From: Luteococcus sp038433135
Lineage (GTDB): Bacteria > Actinomycetota > Actinomycetes > Propionibacteriales > Propionibacteriaceae
Direction of reading: 5' to 3'
Assembly (NCBI RefSeq): GCF_038433135.1
Contig: NZ_JBCDMV010000002.1
Coordinates: 248,001-312,000 of the forward strand
Length of the DNA: 64,000 nucleotides
In this document: positions 54,947 to 62,122 of the stretch, piece by piece
Numbering within the stretch: position 1 is the first letter of the stretch
Layout of the letters: each line of letters starts with the position of its first letter
Notes under the pieces: generated by a model
What the model saw: the letters and a program-made list of their open reading frames with translations, nothing else
The model's database searches: none
Told to the model about the DNA's origin: nothing
Translations under genes and position numbers: made by a program

Positions 54947-55564
54947 TCAGACGGCCTGACGTGCCTGGTTGCCGGACTCGAAGCGGTTCAGCGCACCTGC
55001 CGAAGCCAGCGCCTTGGTGAGCACGTGTGCCAGGCCGCCGGCCAGGACGGCCCCTGAGATCACCAGGCAGATGAAGTAGGTGGCGTTGTAGGTCAGGCCG
55101 TAGGCGTGATTGCCCTTCAGGTATTCGTAGGTGAAGGCGCCCAGCGCGGCGCCGATGCCGGAGAGGATCGCCACCGGCAGGTTCCACCGCCTCCAGGCGA
55201 AGATCGCGAAGACGATCTCCGCGCCAATGCCCTGCGCCAGGCCCGAGTAGAGGGTGGTGATGCCCCACTTGTTGCCCGGCAGCACGGAGACGGTGGCGGC
55301 CAGCGTCTCCACCAGCAGCGCCGCTCCGGGCTTGCGGATGATCAGGCCACCCAGCGGGCCGCCCAGGAACCAGACCCCGGCGATCAGCCCGGCCAGGCCG
55401 GGCAGCACGGCGTCGATCGGATCCCAGAAGCTGGCGATCGTGTTGTTGAAGGCCCAGAAGACCAGGCCGACGGCCACGCCCAGGACGGCGGCGACGACGA
55501 TGTCCACCACCCGCCAGCCCTTGGTCTCGACGGGACGGGTGAGGTCTTCGGTGGTGCTGCTCAT
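54947..55564 (-). CDS. ykoE: ECF transporter substrate-specific (S) component, YkoE-like
   Basis: A 205-residue membrane protein with six helices and the YkoE features: FWAFNNTIASFWDPIDAVLPGLAGLIAGVWFLGG and GNKWGITTLYSGLAQGIGAEIVFA. YkoE proteins bind hydroxymethylpyrimidine or thiamine for the YkoEDC ECF transporter. The TPP riboswitch just upstream supports that assignment. The start at 55564 (MSSTTEDL) is used, with AAAGGG at 55572-55577 as the Shine-Dalgarno sequence; a TTG six codons upstream is rejected because it overlaps that site. Confidence 0.88.
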   Translation of the reverse strand: MSSTTEDLTRPVETKGWRVVDIVVAAVLGVAVGLVFWAFNNTIASFWDPIDAVLPGLAGLIAGVWFLGGPLGGLIIRKPGAALLVETLAATVSVLPGNKWGITTLYSGLAQGIGAEIVFAIFAWRRWNLPVAILSGIGAALGAFTYEYLKGNHAYGLTYNATYFICLVISGAVLAGGLAHVLTKALASAGALNRFESGNQARQAV

Positions 55565-55569
55565 GTGTT

Positions 55570-55590
55570 GTGCCCTTTCCAAATGGGCAC
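55570..55590 (-). promoter_or_regulatory. Hairpin that can hide the ykoE ribosome-binding site
   Basis: GTGCCC and GGGCAC (with TTT/AAA inside) pair across 55570-55590 on the minus strand and include the AAAGGG Shine-Dalgarno sequence. It lies between the TPP riboswitch and the ykoE start, so it fits as the expression platform for translational control. Confidence 0.55.
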
Positions 55591-55621
55591 GGGTGACAGC
55601 CGACCCTCGGCTGCCGCAAGA

Positions 55622-55712
55622 GGCCTCCCTGCGCTGGCATGACCCAGATCAGGTTCGACGGTCGAAGGTGCGAAACCTTCCTCTCAGCCCGGTGCTCCGG
55701 ACTCCCGTGTGC
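55622..55712 (-). ncRNA. TPP riboswitch (THI element)
   Basis: Read on the minus strand, the conserved core is present: GGGCTGAGAGG in the first half, then CGAACCTGATCTGGGTCATG and CCAGCGCAGGGAGG in the second half. These are the CUGAGA and ACCUGAUC...GCGnAGGGA boxes of TPP aptamers. It is 60-150 bases upstream of ykoE and should turn the ykoEDC-kinase operon off when thiamine pyrophosphate is abundant. Confidence 0.93.
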
Positions 55713-55880
55713 GTCGACCAAACTAGCAGGAGAGCGACGGGGGAAGCGTCCGGCACGCAGGGCTGGGCGGTCAGGGTTCCCTCAGCCGTGCCTCCTTCAC
55801 CGTGTTTCCTCCACCGTGAGGCTGAGCCGGGCTCGACGGATCGGGTCCATGGGCCGATCCGGGGCGACCCCCGCGGAATC

Positions 55881-55886
55881 TACGCT
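55881..55886 (+). promoter_or_regulatory. -10 box of the DUF998 gene, leaderless
   Basis: TACGCT with six bases to the ATG at 55893; no Shine-Dalgarno sequence. Confidence 0.5.
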
Positions 55887-55892
55887 GTTTGC

Positions 55893-56639
55893 ATGGTGTG
55901 GACGCGCAAGGTCACGGGGCTGCTGCTGATGCTGGGCGGGTTGCTCTACTCCGTGTGGCTGCTGGAATTCCTGGTGCACACCGACCTGTCGCCGATCACG
56001 TCCTATGTCAGCGAGCTGGGCGCCGAGGGCGAACCCAATGCCTGGCTCTTCCGGCTGGGCGACACCTTGGCCGGCCTATCGCTGGCGGTGGCCGGTCTGG
56101 TCACCCTGCTGGTGCGACGACGCGACCGTCGGGGGCCCCGGGGCGAGCTGTGGATGTATCGGCTGTTGACCGTCTTTGGCATCGTCACAGTGCTGGACGC
56201 CAGTTTCCCGATGAGCTGCGTGGCCACCCGGGACCAGGCCTGTCACGCCCGGGAGGCCGCCGGCGCCGTGCCGTGGACGCACATCGCGCACGAGGTGACC
56301 AGCGTGCTGGCCGGCACCGCGCTGTGGATCGCCTTCCTTGTGCTGCTGTGGCGGCGTTCGCATCGCAGTTGCTGGATCGGCCGCCGCGGCCGACAGCTGC
56401 TGACCGGGCTGTTCATCGCCTGGATGGCCACCACGGCCGTCACCCTGGCGTTGCACCTGCCAGGCCTGCCGGTGGGTTTCCTGGGCGCGGTGCAACGGCT
56501 GGAACTGCTGTTCTCCGCGGCCCTGTTGCTGGTGCTGGGCTGGCGACGCTTTGACTCCTCCGAGCAACCGCTCGAACCGGAAGACAATCGGGTCACAGTC
56601 GCAGCAGACCCTGGTCGGCTCGCAGCAACTCGTCGTTGA
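55893..56639 (+). CDS. DUF998 membrane protein
   Basis: A 248-residue protein with about six membrane segments (VTGLLLMLGGLLYSVWLLEFLV; LAGLSLAVAGLVTLLV; LTVFGIVTVLDASFPMS; HEVTSVLAGTALWIAFLVLL; LLTGLFIAWMATTAVTLAL; a last one near LLFSAALLLVLGW). The YVSELGAEGEPNAWLFR segment after helix one is typical of DUF998. Function unknown. The start lies six bases after TACGCT. The last 47 bases overlap the mutY 3' end on the other strand, which is unusual in this window. Confidence 0.8.
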   Translation: MVWTRKVTGLLLMLGGLLYSVWLLEFLVHTDLSPITSYVSELGAEGEPNAWLFRLGDTLAGLSLAVAGLVTLLVRRRDRRGPRGELWMYRLLTVFGIVTVLDASFPMSCVATRDQACHAREAAGAVPWTHIAHEVTSVLAGTALWIAFLVLLWRRSHRSCWIGRRGRQLLTGLFIAWMATTAVTLALHLPGLPVGFLGAVQRLELLFSAALLLVLGWRRFDSSEQPLEPEDNRVTVAADPGRLAATRR

Positions 56640-57459
56640 TCAGCCCGGACAGACTGCGTTCGGCCTGTTCCCGGTCCGCCCAGGCCTCCAGCGCCAGTTC
56701 GATCCGCACGCCGTCGGGATTCTGCCGGACCAGATCCAGCAGCACCCCACGGCACTGCCGGTCGGTGCCGTGCCAGGCCTGGGCTCGGCGGGGCGGTCCT
56801 TCGTGCCGCGGATAGCCGGCCGAGCGCCAGGCGCACAGCTCCCGTACCGGGCAGTCGTCGCAGCGCGGACTGCGGGCGGTGCAGACCAGGGCGCCCAGTT
56901 CCATCGAGGCCGCGGCCCAGTGGGCGGCCTGCGCCGGTGATTCGGGCAGCCAGCGCTCGGCGTCGCGCCACTCCGCGACGGTGGCCGACTGCGGTGGGAA
57001 CTGTTTGCCCTGTTCCAACCGGCACAGCAGCCGACGAATGTTGGTGTCCAGCACCACGGCGCGGCCGCCGAAGGCGAAGGAGTGGATGGCGGCCGCGGTG
57101 TACTGGCCCACGCCGGGCAGCGCCCGGAGCTCGTCCAGCCCCTGCGGGACGCGGCCGCCGTGGCGCTCGCTGATCACCGTCGCCGCCCGGTGCAGCCGTT
57201 GTGCCCGACGCGGATAGCCCAGCCGCCCCCAGGCCGCCACCGCTGCGCCCGGTTCCTCCGCCGCCAGGTCGTCGGGCTCGGGCCAGCGCTCCAGCCACTC
57301 CTGCCACGGGCCGAGCACCCGGCTGACCGGGGTCTGCTGCAACATGAACTCGCTGACCAGCACGCCCCACGGGGTCGAACTGCGCCAGGGGAGGTCTCGT
57401 CGGTTCTCGTCGAACCACGCACCCACCCGCCGCACCGCGTCAGCCCTGTCCAGAGTCAC
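56593..57459 (-). CDS. mutY: A/G-specific adenine DNA glycosylase
   Basis: A 288-residue base-excision repair enzyme that removes adenine opposite 8-oxoguanine. Segments: LPWRSSTPWGVLVSEFMLQQTPV (catalytic Glu region), helix-hairpin-helix LPGVGQYTAAAI, catalytic Asp in VVLDTNIRR and a 4Fe-4S cluster motif with Cys in CTARSPRCDDCPVRELC. The C-terminal NUDIX-like domain of long MutY proteins is absent, as is usual in actinobacteria. The GTG at 57459 lies six bases after TACCAT with no Shine-Dalgarno sequence. Confidence 0.92.
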   Translation of the reverse strand: MTLDRADAVRRVGAWFDENRRDLPWRSSTPWGVLVSEFMLQQTPVSRVLGPWQEWLERWPEPDDLAAEEPGAAVAAWGRLGYPRRAQRLHRAATVISERHGGRVPQGLDELRALPGVGQYTAAAIHSFAFGGRAVVLDTNIRRLLCRLEQGKQFPPQSATVAEWRDAERWLPESPAQAAHWAAASMELGALVCTARSPRCDDCPVRELCAWRSAGYPRHEGPPRRAQAWHGTDRQCRGVLLDLVRQNPDGVRIELALEAWADREQAERSLSGLINDELLRADQGLLRL

Positions 57460-57465
57460 CCGGCC

Positions 57466-57471
57466 ATGGTA
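57466..57471 (-). promoter_or_regulatory. -10 box of mutY, leaderless
   Basis: TACCAT (minus strand) with six bases to the GTG at 57459. Confidence 0.5.
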
Positions 57472-57576
57472 GGGCCCGTTGTTGGAGAACCCGGCTGGGA
57501 CGGGGCTCGTCGGTCTGTGCGTGCGGGCGCGATCGCCTGTTAGGGCGTGGTTCCCGGGGATCGCCGGGCAATTCCC

Positions 57577-57582
57577 TACGAT
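57577..57582 (+). promoter_or_regulatory. -10 box of the 57590 gene, leaderless
   Basis: TACGAT with seven bases to the ATG at 57590. Confidence 0.5.
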
Positions 57583-57589
57583 CGGTGCC

Positions 57590-58312
57590 ATGAACTCGGT
57601 GAGGCACCCGGCGGGCCCGGAAGACGCGAACACCTACTGGCTGCGGCGCGGCATCGTGATCGGTGCGCTGCTGTTCTCCTTGGTGCTGATCTGGTGGGTG
57701 CTCTCCGGGTTGTTCGGTGGGGGTGACAAGGGTACGGTGGCCGCCACCCCGCAGAACCCGTCGGCGCTGAACACCGCCGGGGGAGCAACCCCCACCCCCT
57801 CGGCCACCCCCACCCCCTCGGCCACCCCCAGCGGCTCCGCCTCGGCAACGCCCAGTGCCTCGGGCTCACCGTCCGCGAGCGCGTCCTCGGCCAGCCCGAC
57901 TCCGACCCCGACGCCCACCGAGGTCACCACCTGCGGCTCCGACGGCCTGACGCTGTCCATCGACGGGGACAAGGCGCCGAAGGTGGGTTCCAGCGTCGCC
58001 TTCAAGGTGGGCATCTCCAATGGCGGCAGCAATGCCTGCAAGCTGGATCTGGCCAAGGCGCCGGTGCAGGTGGCCGTCACCTCCGGTGCCGACCGGATCT
58101 GGAGCAGTGTGCACTGCGCCAAGTGGGCCCCGGCCGGCGAGGTGGTGGAACTCGCTCCCGGCAAGGGCATCACGGCGTCGGTGAGTTGGCCCGGCAAGCG
58201 CTCGGCCGACGGCTGCACCCTTCGACCCGACAAGCTGCTGCCCGGTACCTACCGGGCGACGGTAAGCGCCGACGGCGCCCAGCCCGACACCATGGTGATG
58301 AATCTGAAGTGA
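57590..58312 (+). CDS. Membrane-anchored protein with Ser/Thr/Pro-rich linker
   Basis: This 240-residue protein has one membrane segment near the N-terminus (IVIGALLFSLVLIWWVLSGLF, about 20-42). A low-complexity Ser/Thr/Pro/Ala linker (about 60-110, repeats of TPSATP) and a 120-residue external beta-sandwich-like domain with two or more Cys pairs (TTCGSDGLTL, NACKLDL, SVHCAKW, DGCTLRP) follow. The C-terminal part resembles DUF4232-like extracellular domains. Function unknown. It has its own predicted leaderless promoter and converges with the GntP gene, the two stops being only seven bases apart. Confidence 0.65.
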   Translation: MNSVRHPAGPEDANTYWLRRGIVIGALLFSLVLIWWVLSGLFGGGDKGTVAATPQNPSALNTAGGATPTPSATPTPSATPSGSASATPSASGSPSASASSASPTPTPTPTEVTTCGSDGLTLSIDGDKAPKVGSSVAFKVGISNGGSNACKLDLAKAPVQVAVTSGADRIWSSVHCAKWAPAGEVVELAPGKGITASVSWPGKRSADGCTLRPDKLLPGTYRATVSADGAQPDTMVMNLK

Positions 58313-58319
58313 CCTGGGT

Positions 58320-59834
58320 TCAGAAGGAGCCAAAGGCCATCACCACGGGGATCAGGGTGGCGACGGTGAGCACCGGGATCAACAGCGTCACCATGAAGAT
58401 GTCCTTGTAGGACTCGCGATGGGTGAGGCCGCAGACCAGCAGCAGCGTGATCACGGCGCCATTGTGCGGCATCGAGTCCAGACCGCCCGAAGCCATCGCG
58501 GTGATCCGGTGCATCGCCTCCAGGCTGACTCCCTGCTCGAGCGCCATCCGCTTGAACTCCTCGCCCATGGCGTTTAGGGCGATGGTCATGCCACCGGACG
58601 CGGAACCCGTGATTCCGGCCACCACCGAGGTGGAGACCGCCGAGGCGATCAGTGCACTGCCGCTGACGCCCAGGATGCCGTCGCGGATGATCGCGAAGGC
58701 GGCGGCGCTGGCGATCACGGCGCCATAGCCCACCTCGGAGCCGGTGGTCAGGATCGGGATGAAGGCATTCTTCACGCTGTCACCCATCACCTTCCAGAGC
58801 AGACCCAGCTTGCGGAAGTTGAGCAGCAGCACCGTCAGTACCGAGGCCAGCATGGCCACCAGGGCCGCCCAGACCGCCAGCCGGTTGCCCAGGGTGGCTC
58901 CCTTGTACGGCTCCTGCTCCAGGAAGCCCCAGTCCATCGAGGGCAGCACCCACTTGGTGCAGACCAGGTTCACGGTGAACATCACCAGCAGCGGGATGAA
59001 GGCCAGCCCCGGATGCGCGGGGGTGAGCAGCGCATGGGTGGAGGCCTCGGTCACCTCGGCGTGGCTGTCCACGGCCTCCCCATGGGTGACCTTCGCCTTC
59101 TCCGTCTCGGTGGGGGCCGCGAAGTGCTCACCGGCCTTGGCCAGCTGGCGGCTGCGGTAGGTCAGCCAGGCCAGGGAGCTGAACAGCATCATCGCGCCAC
59201 CCAGCAGGCCAAGACCGGGGGCGGCGAAGGCACTGGTCTCGAAGGCATTGCCGGGAATGATGTTCTGGATCTGCGGGCTACCGGGCAGGGCCGTCATGGT
59301 GAAGGTCAGGCTGCCGACGGCGATGGTGGCGGGCATCAGGCGGCGGGGAATGTCCGCCTGACGGAAGAGTTCCAGGGCCAGCGGGAACATCACGAAGACC
59401 ACCACATAGGTGGAGATGCCGCCATAGGTCAGCAGGCCGGAGGTCAGGGCAGTGGCCACGAGGGCGTGCCTGGCGCCGAAGGTGCGAGCCAGGATCTGCG
59501 CAATCGCCTTGGCATAGCCGGCGGTGGTCATCAGGCCGCCGAAGATGGCTCCGGTCGCGAACAGGGGGAAGTAGTTGCGCACGAAGTTGCCCAGCGCCGG
59601 CATGAAGATCTCGGTGTAGCCGGGCAGCAGCGGGGCCCCGGACATCGCCATCGCGAAGAAGGCGCAGATGGGGGCGGCGAGCACCACCGACACACCCCGG
59701 TAGGCGAGCACCATGAGCAGGAGCAGGGACATGATGATGCCGATCAGGCCGAGGATCATGGATTCGTCCGTTCCCGGAGCCGTCCGGGCTTCGGTGCCCG
59801 AGGCTTCGTCGTCAGTGCTGGCGGTGCGAGTCAT
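58320..59834 (-). CDS. GntP-family permease
   Basis: A 504-residue transporter with about 12 to 14 membrane segments. Family features are LLTYGGISTYVVVFVMFPL, ITGSASGGMTIALNAMGEEF and ASGGLDSMPHNGAVITLLLVCGLTH, close to the branch of GntP proteins that carries organic acids such as beta-hydroxybutyrate rather than gluconate. The substrate is probably a carboxylic acid. The start is uncertain: ATG at 59834 gives a hydrophilic 25-residue head, and ATG at 59759 (MILGLIGI) would begin at the first helix. It is divergent from a LysR regulator gene, which probably controls it. Confidence 0.8.
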   Translation of the reverse strand: MTRTASTDDEASGTEARTAPGTDESMILGLIGIIMSLLLLMVLAYRGVSVVLAAPICAFFAMAMSGAPLLPGYTEIFMPALGNFVRNYFPLFATGAIFGGLMTTAGYAKAIAQILARTFGARHALVATALTSGLLTYGGISTYVVVFVMFPLALELFRQADIPRRLMPATIAVGSLTFTMTALPGSPQIQNIIPGNAFETSAFAAPGLGLLGGAMMLFSSLAWLTYRSRQLAKAGEHFAAPTETEKAKVTHGEAVDSHAEVTEASTHALLTPAHPGLAFIPLLVMFTVNLVCTKWVLPSMDWGFLEQEPYKGATLGNRLAVWAALVAMLASVLTVLLLNFRKLGLLWKVMGDSVKNAFIPILTTGSEVGYGAVIASAAAFAIIRDGILGVSGSALIASAVSTSVVAGITGSASGGMTIALNAMGEEFKRMALEQGVSLEAMHRITAMASGGLDSMPHNGAVITLLLVCGLTHRESYKDIFMVTLLIPVLTVATLIPVVMAFGSF

Positions 59835-59854
59835 CCTGCTGGGCGCCAGCCCGG

Positions 59855-59907
59855 CGCGCAATGACCAATATCGCGACGCCGTTGTGCGAATCTGCAGAAC
59901 CGCGCAA
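59855..59907. promoter_or_regulatory. LysR-type binding sites between the GntP and LysR genes
   Basis: Three related half-sites: CGCGCAA (59855-59861), TTGTGCG (59882-59888) and CGCGCAA (59901-59907). The last two form an inverted repeat with a 12-base spacer, near the T-N11-A rule for LysR proteins. TTGTGC (59882) and AAGAAT (59906) also form a possible lysR promoter. Confidence 0.5.
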
Positions 59908-59918
59908 GAATCCTGTTC

Positions 59919-60791
59919 ATGAATGCCGATGACCTGGTGGTGCTGCTGGAGGTGGCCCGGGCGGGAACCCTCAGCGGCGCGGCCCAGGCCCTGGGGCTGA
60001 ACCACACCACGGTGGCTCGGCGGATCCACCGGCTGGAGGCGCAGATCGGCTCACCGGTGCTGGCCACCGGCGCCCAGGGCAGTTACCTCACGGCTCGGGG
60101 CCGGGCGCTGCTGCCCGCCGCGGAGCAGATTGAACGCTCCGTGCTCGAGGCCCGCTCCACCGCCGCCGGGGTGGATGATCTGGTGGGTCTGGTCCGGGTT
60201 TCCGGCCCCGAGGCCTTCGCGGTCTGCTTCATCGCCCCGGCGGTGGCGGCGGTGCGGGCGCGGCATCCGGGTTTGGAGGTGGAGGTGACCACCGCGACCC
60301 GGCCCCTGCTGCAGGGCAGCCAGGCCGACGTGGAGATCGGTCTGGCGCGCTCCACGGCCCGGCGTGCCGGGGTGCTGGAACTCTCCCCTTACACCTTGGG
60401 GCTGTATGCCAGCGCGGAGCACCTGTCCCGATGCCCGGCGCCGCGCTCCCGCTCGGAACTGGCGGAACACTCCCTGGTCTACTACGTCGAAGGGTTGCTG
60501 CGGGTGGAGGACCTGACCTTGCTGCCACGGCGCGCGGTGGCGGTGGGATCCACCAGCGTCTTCTTCCAGCTGGAGGCCACCAGACGTGGCGCCGGGCTGG
60601 GCCTGCTGCCTCGCTTTCTGGCCGACCGCCACTCGGATCTGGTTCCGGTGCTGGCCGACGAGGTCCGCCCCACCCTCACCTTCGTCGCCGCCCTCGCCCC
60701 CGGCCAGTTGCGTCGGGCCGGTGCCCGCGCCGTCCTGCAGGCCATCCGCTCCGAGGTCCGGGAGCGCCGCAAGGAGTTGCTCCCGCAGTGA
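59919..60791 (+). CDS. LysR-family transcriptional regulator
   Basis: A 290-residue LysR protein with the HTH at about 1-60 (LLEVARAGTLSGAAQALGLNHTTVARRIHRLE) and a substrate-binding domain at about 85-280 (VRVSGPEAFAVCFIAPAVAAVRARHPGLEVEV and the C-terminal RRGAGLGLLPRFLAD). It very probably controls the divergent GntP permease gene in response to its substrate. The ATG lies seven bases after AAGAAT; no Shine-Dalgarno sequence. It converges with disA (stops 10 bases apart). Confidence 0.9.
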   Translation: MNADDLVVLLEVARAGTLSGAAQALGLNHTTVARRIHRLEAQIGSPVLATGAQGSYLTARGRALLPAAEQIERSVLEARSTAAGVDDLVGLVRVSGPEAFAVCFIAPAVAAVRARHPGLEVEVTTATRPLLQGSQADVEIGLARSTARRAGVLELSPYTLGLYASAEHLSRCPAPRSRSELAEHSLVYYVEGLLRVEDLTLLPRRAVAVGSTSVFFQLEATRRGAGLGLLPRFLADRHSDLVPVLADEVRPTLTFVAALAPGQLRRAGARAVLQAIRSEVRERRKELLPQ

Positions 60792-60800
60792 GCCGGGGCC

Positions 60801-61880
60801 TCAGTCGAGCCGCTCCGCATTGGCGGCGTCGGCGATCCGGGCCAGGCCCTCGCGCACGACCCGGGCACGGCCCTCCCCGATGCCTTCCACCTCCAGCAGG
60901 TCCGCCGTGGTGGCCCCCATCAGCGCCTGCAGGCTGCCGAAGTGCTCCACCAGGCGACGCCCCAGACCCAGGGGGATACGAGCGAGCTGGCCGATCTGGC
61001 GGTAGCCGCGCGGTTCCAGCCGGGTCTCCAGATGCATCCCGTCGCCGAAGCCCATGGTGCGGGCCACCATGCTGAGCTCCAGCAGCTCGTCTGAGTCCAA
61101 CTGCTCCAGGGCACCCACCCGGAAGCTGACCTCGTCCTGCCCCGCGGGTCGGTAGTCCAGTTCCAGTGCGGTGGCCAGCTCGTCGACTCCCAGGGTCAGC
61201 TCGGCCAGCTGCATCGCCAACAGTCGCCCGTCGACGCCGAGTGCGGCCACGCCGGCCCGAAGCTCCCGATCCAGGCGTCGGATCATCTCGATCCGCTGGG
61301 CCACCTGACTGACCTCCTTGACGGTGGCCTGGTCATGCACCTCCATCGCGGAGAGCACCCGGGTGGTCTGCTGCAGGCGCTCCCGGTAGCGGGTGAGCGT
61401 CGCGAGGGCCTGGTTGGCGCGCGAGAGGATCACCTCGGAGGTCTCCACCGCATGCCGTTGCCCGTCCAGGAAGAGCGCGATGGTGGACATCGACGCGGAA
61501 ACCGTCACCACCGGCATCCCGCTCTGCTGGGCGATCCGGTCGGCCGTGCGGTGCCGGGTTCCGGTCTCGACGGTGGGCAGTGCGCCGTCGGGGACGAAGT
61601 GCACTCCGGCCGCCAGGATCCGCTCGAAATCCGACGACAGCACGATCCCGCCGTCCATCTTGGCCAGCTCGCGCAGCGCGGTGGGGGTGAACTGCACGTC
61701 CAGCGCGAAGCCGCCGGTGCTGATCTGCTCCACCTTCGGATCATTGCCCAGTACCACCAGGGCACCCGTGCGGCCGCGAAGGATCCGCTCCAGTCCCTCC
61801 CGCAGCGGCGTTCCGGGAGCCAGCAGCGCGAGGTAGCGACGGGGTCTGGCCTGGAGCTCTGCGGAGGTGGGTGCTGCCAT
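60801..61880 (-). CDS. disA: DNA integrity scanning diadenylate cyclase DisA
   Basis: A 359-residue protein. The diadenylate cyclase domain is at about 10-150 with DGALPTVETGTRHRTADR (the DGA and RHR motifs). A helical middle domain and a C-terminal helix-hairpin-helix DNA-binding domain (DLLEVEGIGEGRARVVREGLARI) follow. It makes the second messenger c-di-AMP from ATP and stops at damaged or branched DNA. The ATG at 61880 lies seven bases after TAGGAT with no Shine-Dalgarno sequence. It sits downstream of radA on the same strand, the usual pairing, but 240 bases and a hairpin separate them. Confidence 0.95.
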   Translation of the reverse strand: MAAPTSAELQARPRRYLALLAPGTPLREGLERILRGRTGALVVLGNDPKVEQISTGGFALDVQFTPTALRELAKMDGGIVLSSDFERILAAGVHFVPDGALPTVETGTRHRTADRIAQQSGMPVVTVSASMSTIALFLDGQRHAVETSEVILSRANQALATLTRYRERLQQTTRVLSAMEVHDQATVKEVSQVAQRIEMIRRLDRELRAGVAALGVDGRLLAMQLAELTLGVDELATALELDYRPAGQDEVSFRVGALEQLDSDELLELSMVARTMGFGDGMHLETRLEPRGYRQIGQLARIPLGLGRRLVEHFGSLQALMGATTADLLEVEGIGEGRARVVREGLARIADAANAERLD

Positions 61881-61887
61881 GGGGGCG

Positions 61888-61893
61888 ATCCTA
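61888..61893 (-). promoter_or_regulatory. -10 box of disA, leaderless
   Basis: TAGGAT (minus strand) with seven bases to the ATG at 61880. Confidence 0.55.
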
Positions 61894-61929
61894 TCCAGCC
61901 AGTCGGGGTGCAACGGACCCGTGGGGCAC

Positions 61930-62085
61930 TTGACGCGAGTCCGGTCCATCCATTAATTTCACCGATATAATCCAGATCAAATGTGGCGTCGAGGTGGTCG
62001 CCACGGATTTCCAGGACGCCTGCCTTGTCAGCAGGGACTCACTGATCGACCCGCCGCGCAGCCACCGCGGCGGGTCGTTCGGATT
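61930..62085 (+). ncRNA. Candidate small RNA between disA and radA
   Basis: On the plus strand, TTGACG (61930-61935) with a 17-base spacer to TTAATT (61953-61958), and a perfect TATAAT at 61966-61971, precede about 100 bases without a credible gene that end in the hairpin at 62047-62077. Both neighbouring genes run on the minus strand. The promoter is seen; the transcript is inference. Confidence 0.35.
62047..62077. terminator. Hairpin between radA and disA
   Basis: A perfect 12-bp stem (62047-62058 with 62066-62077) and seven-base loop, 46 bases after the radA stop on the minus strand. On the plus strand TTCGGATTCT follows, so it could also end the candidate small RNA. Confidence 0.7.
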
Positions 62086-62122
62086 CTGCGGGCAGGTGGC
62101 CTGGGCCCCGACCGGCCCGTCC

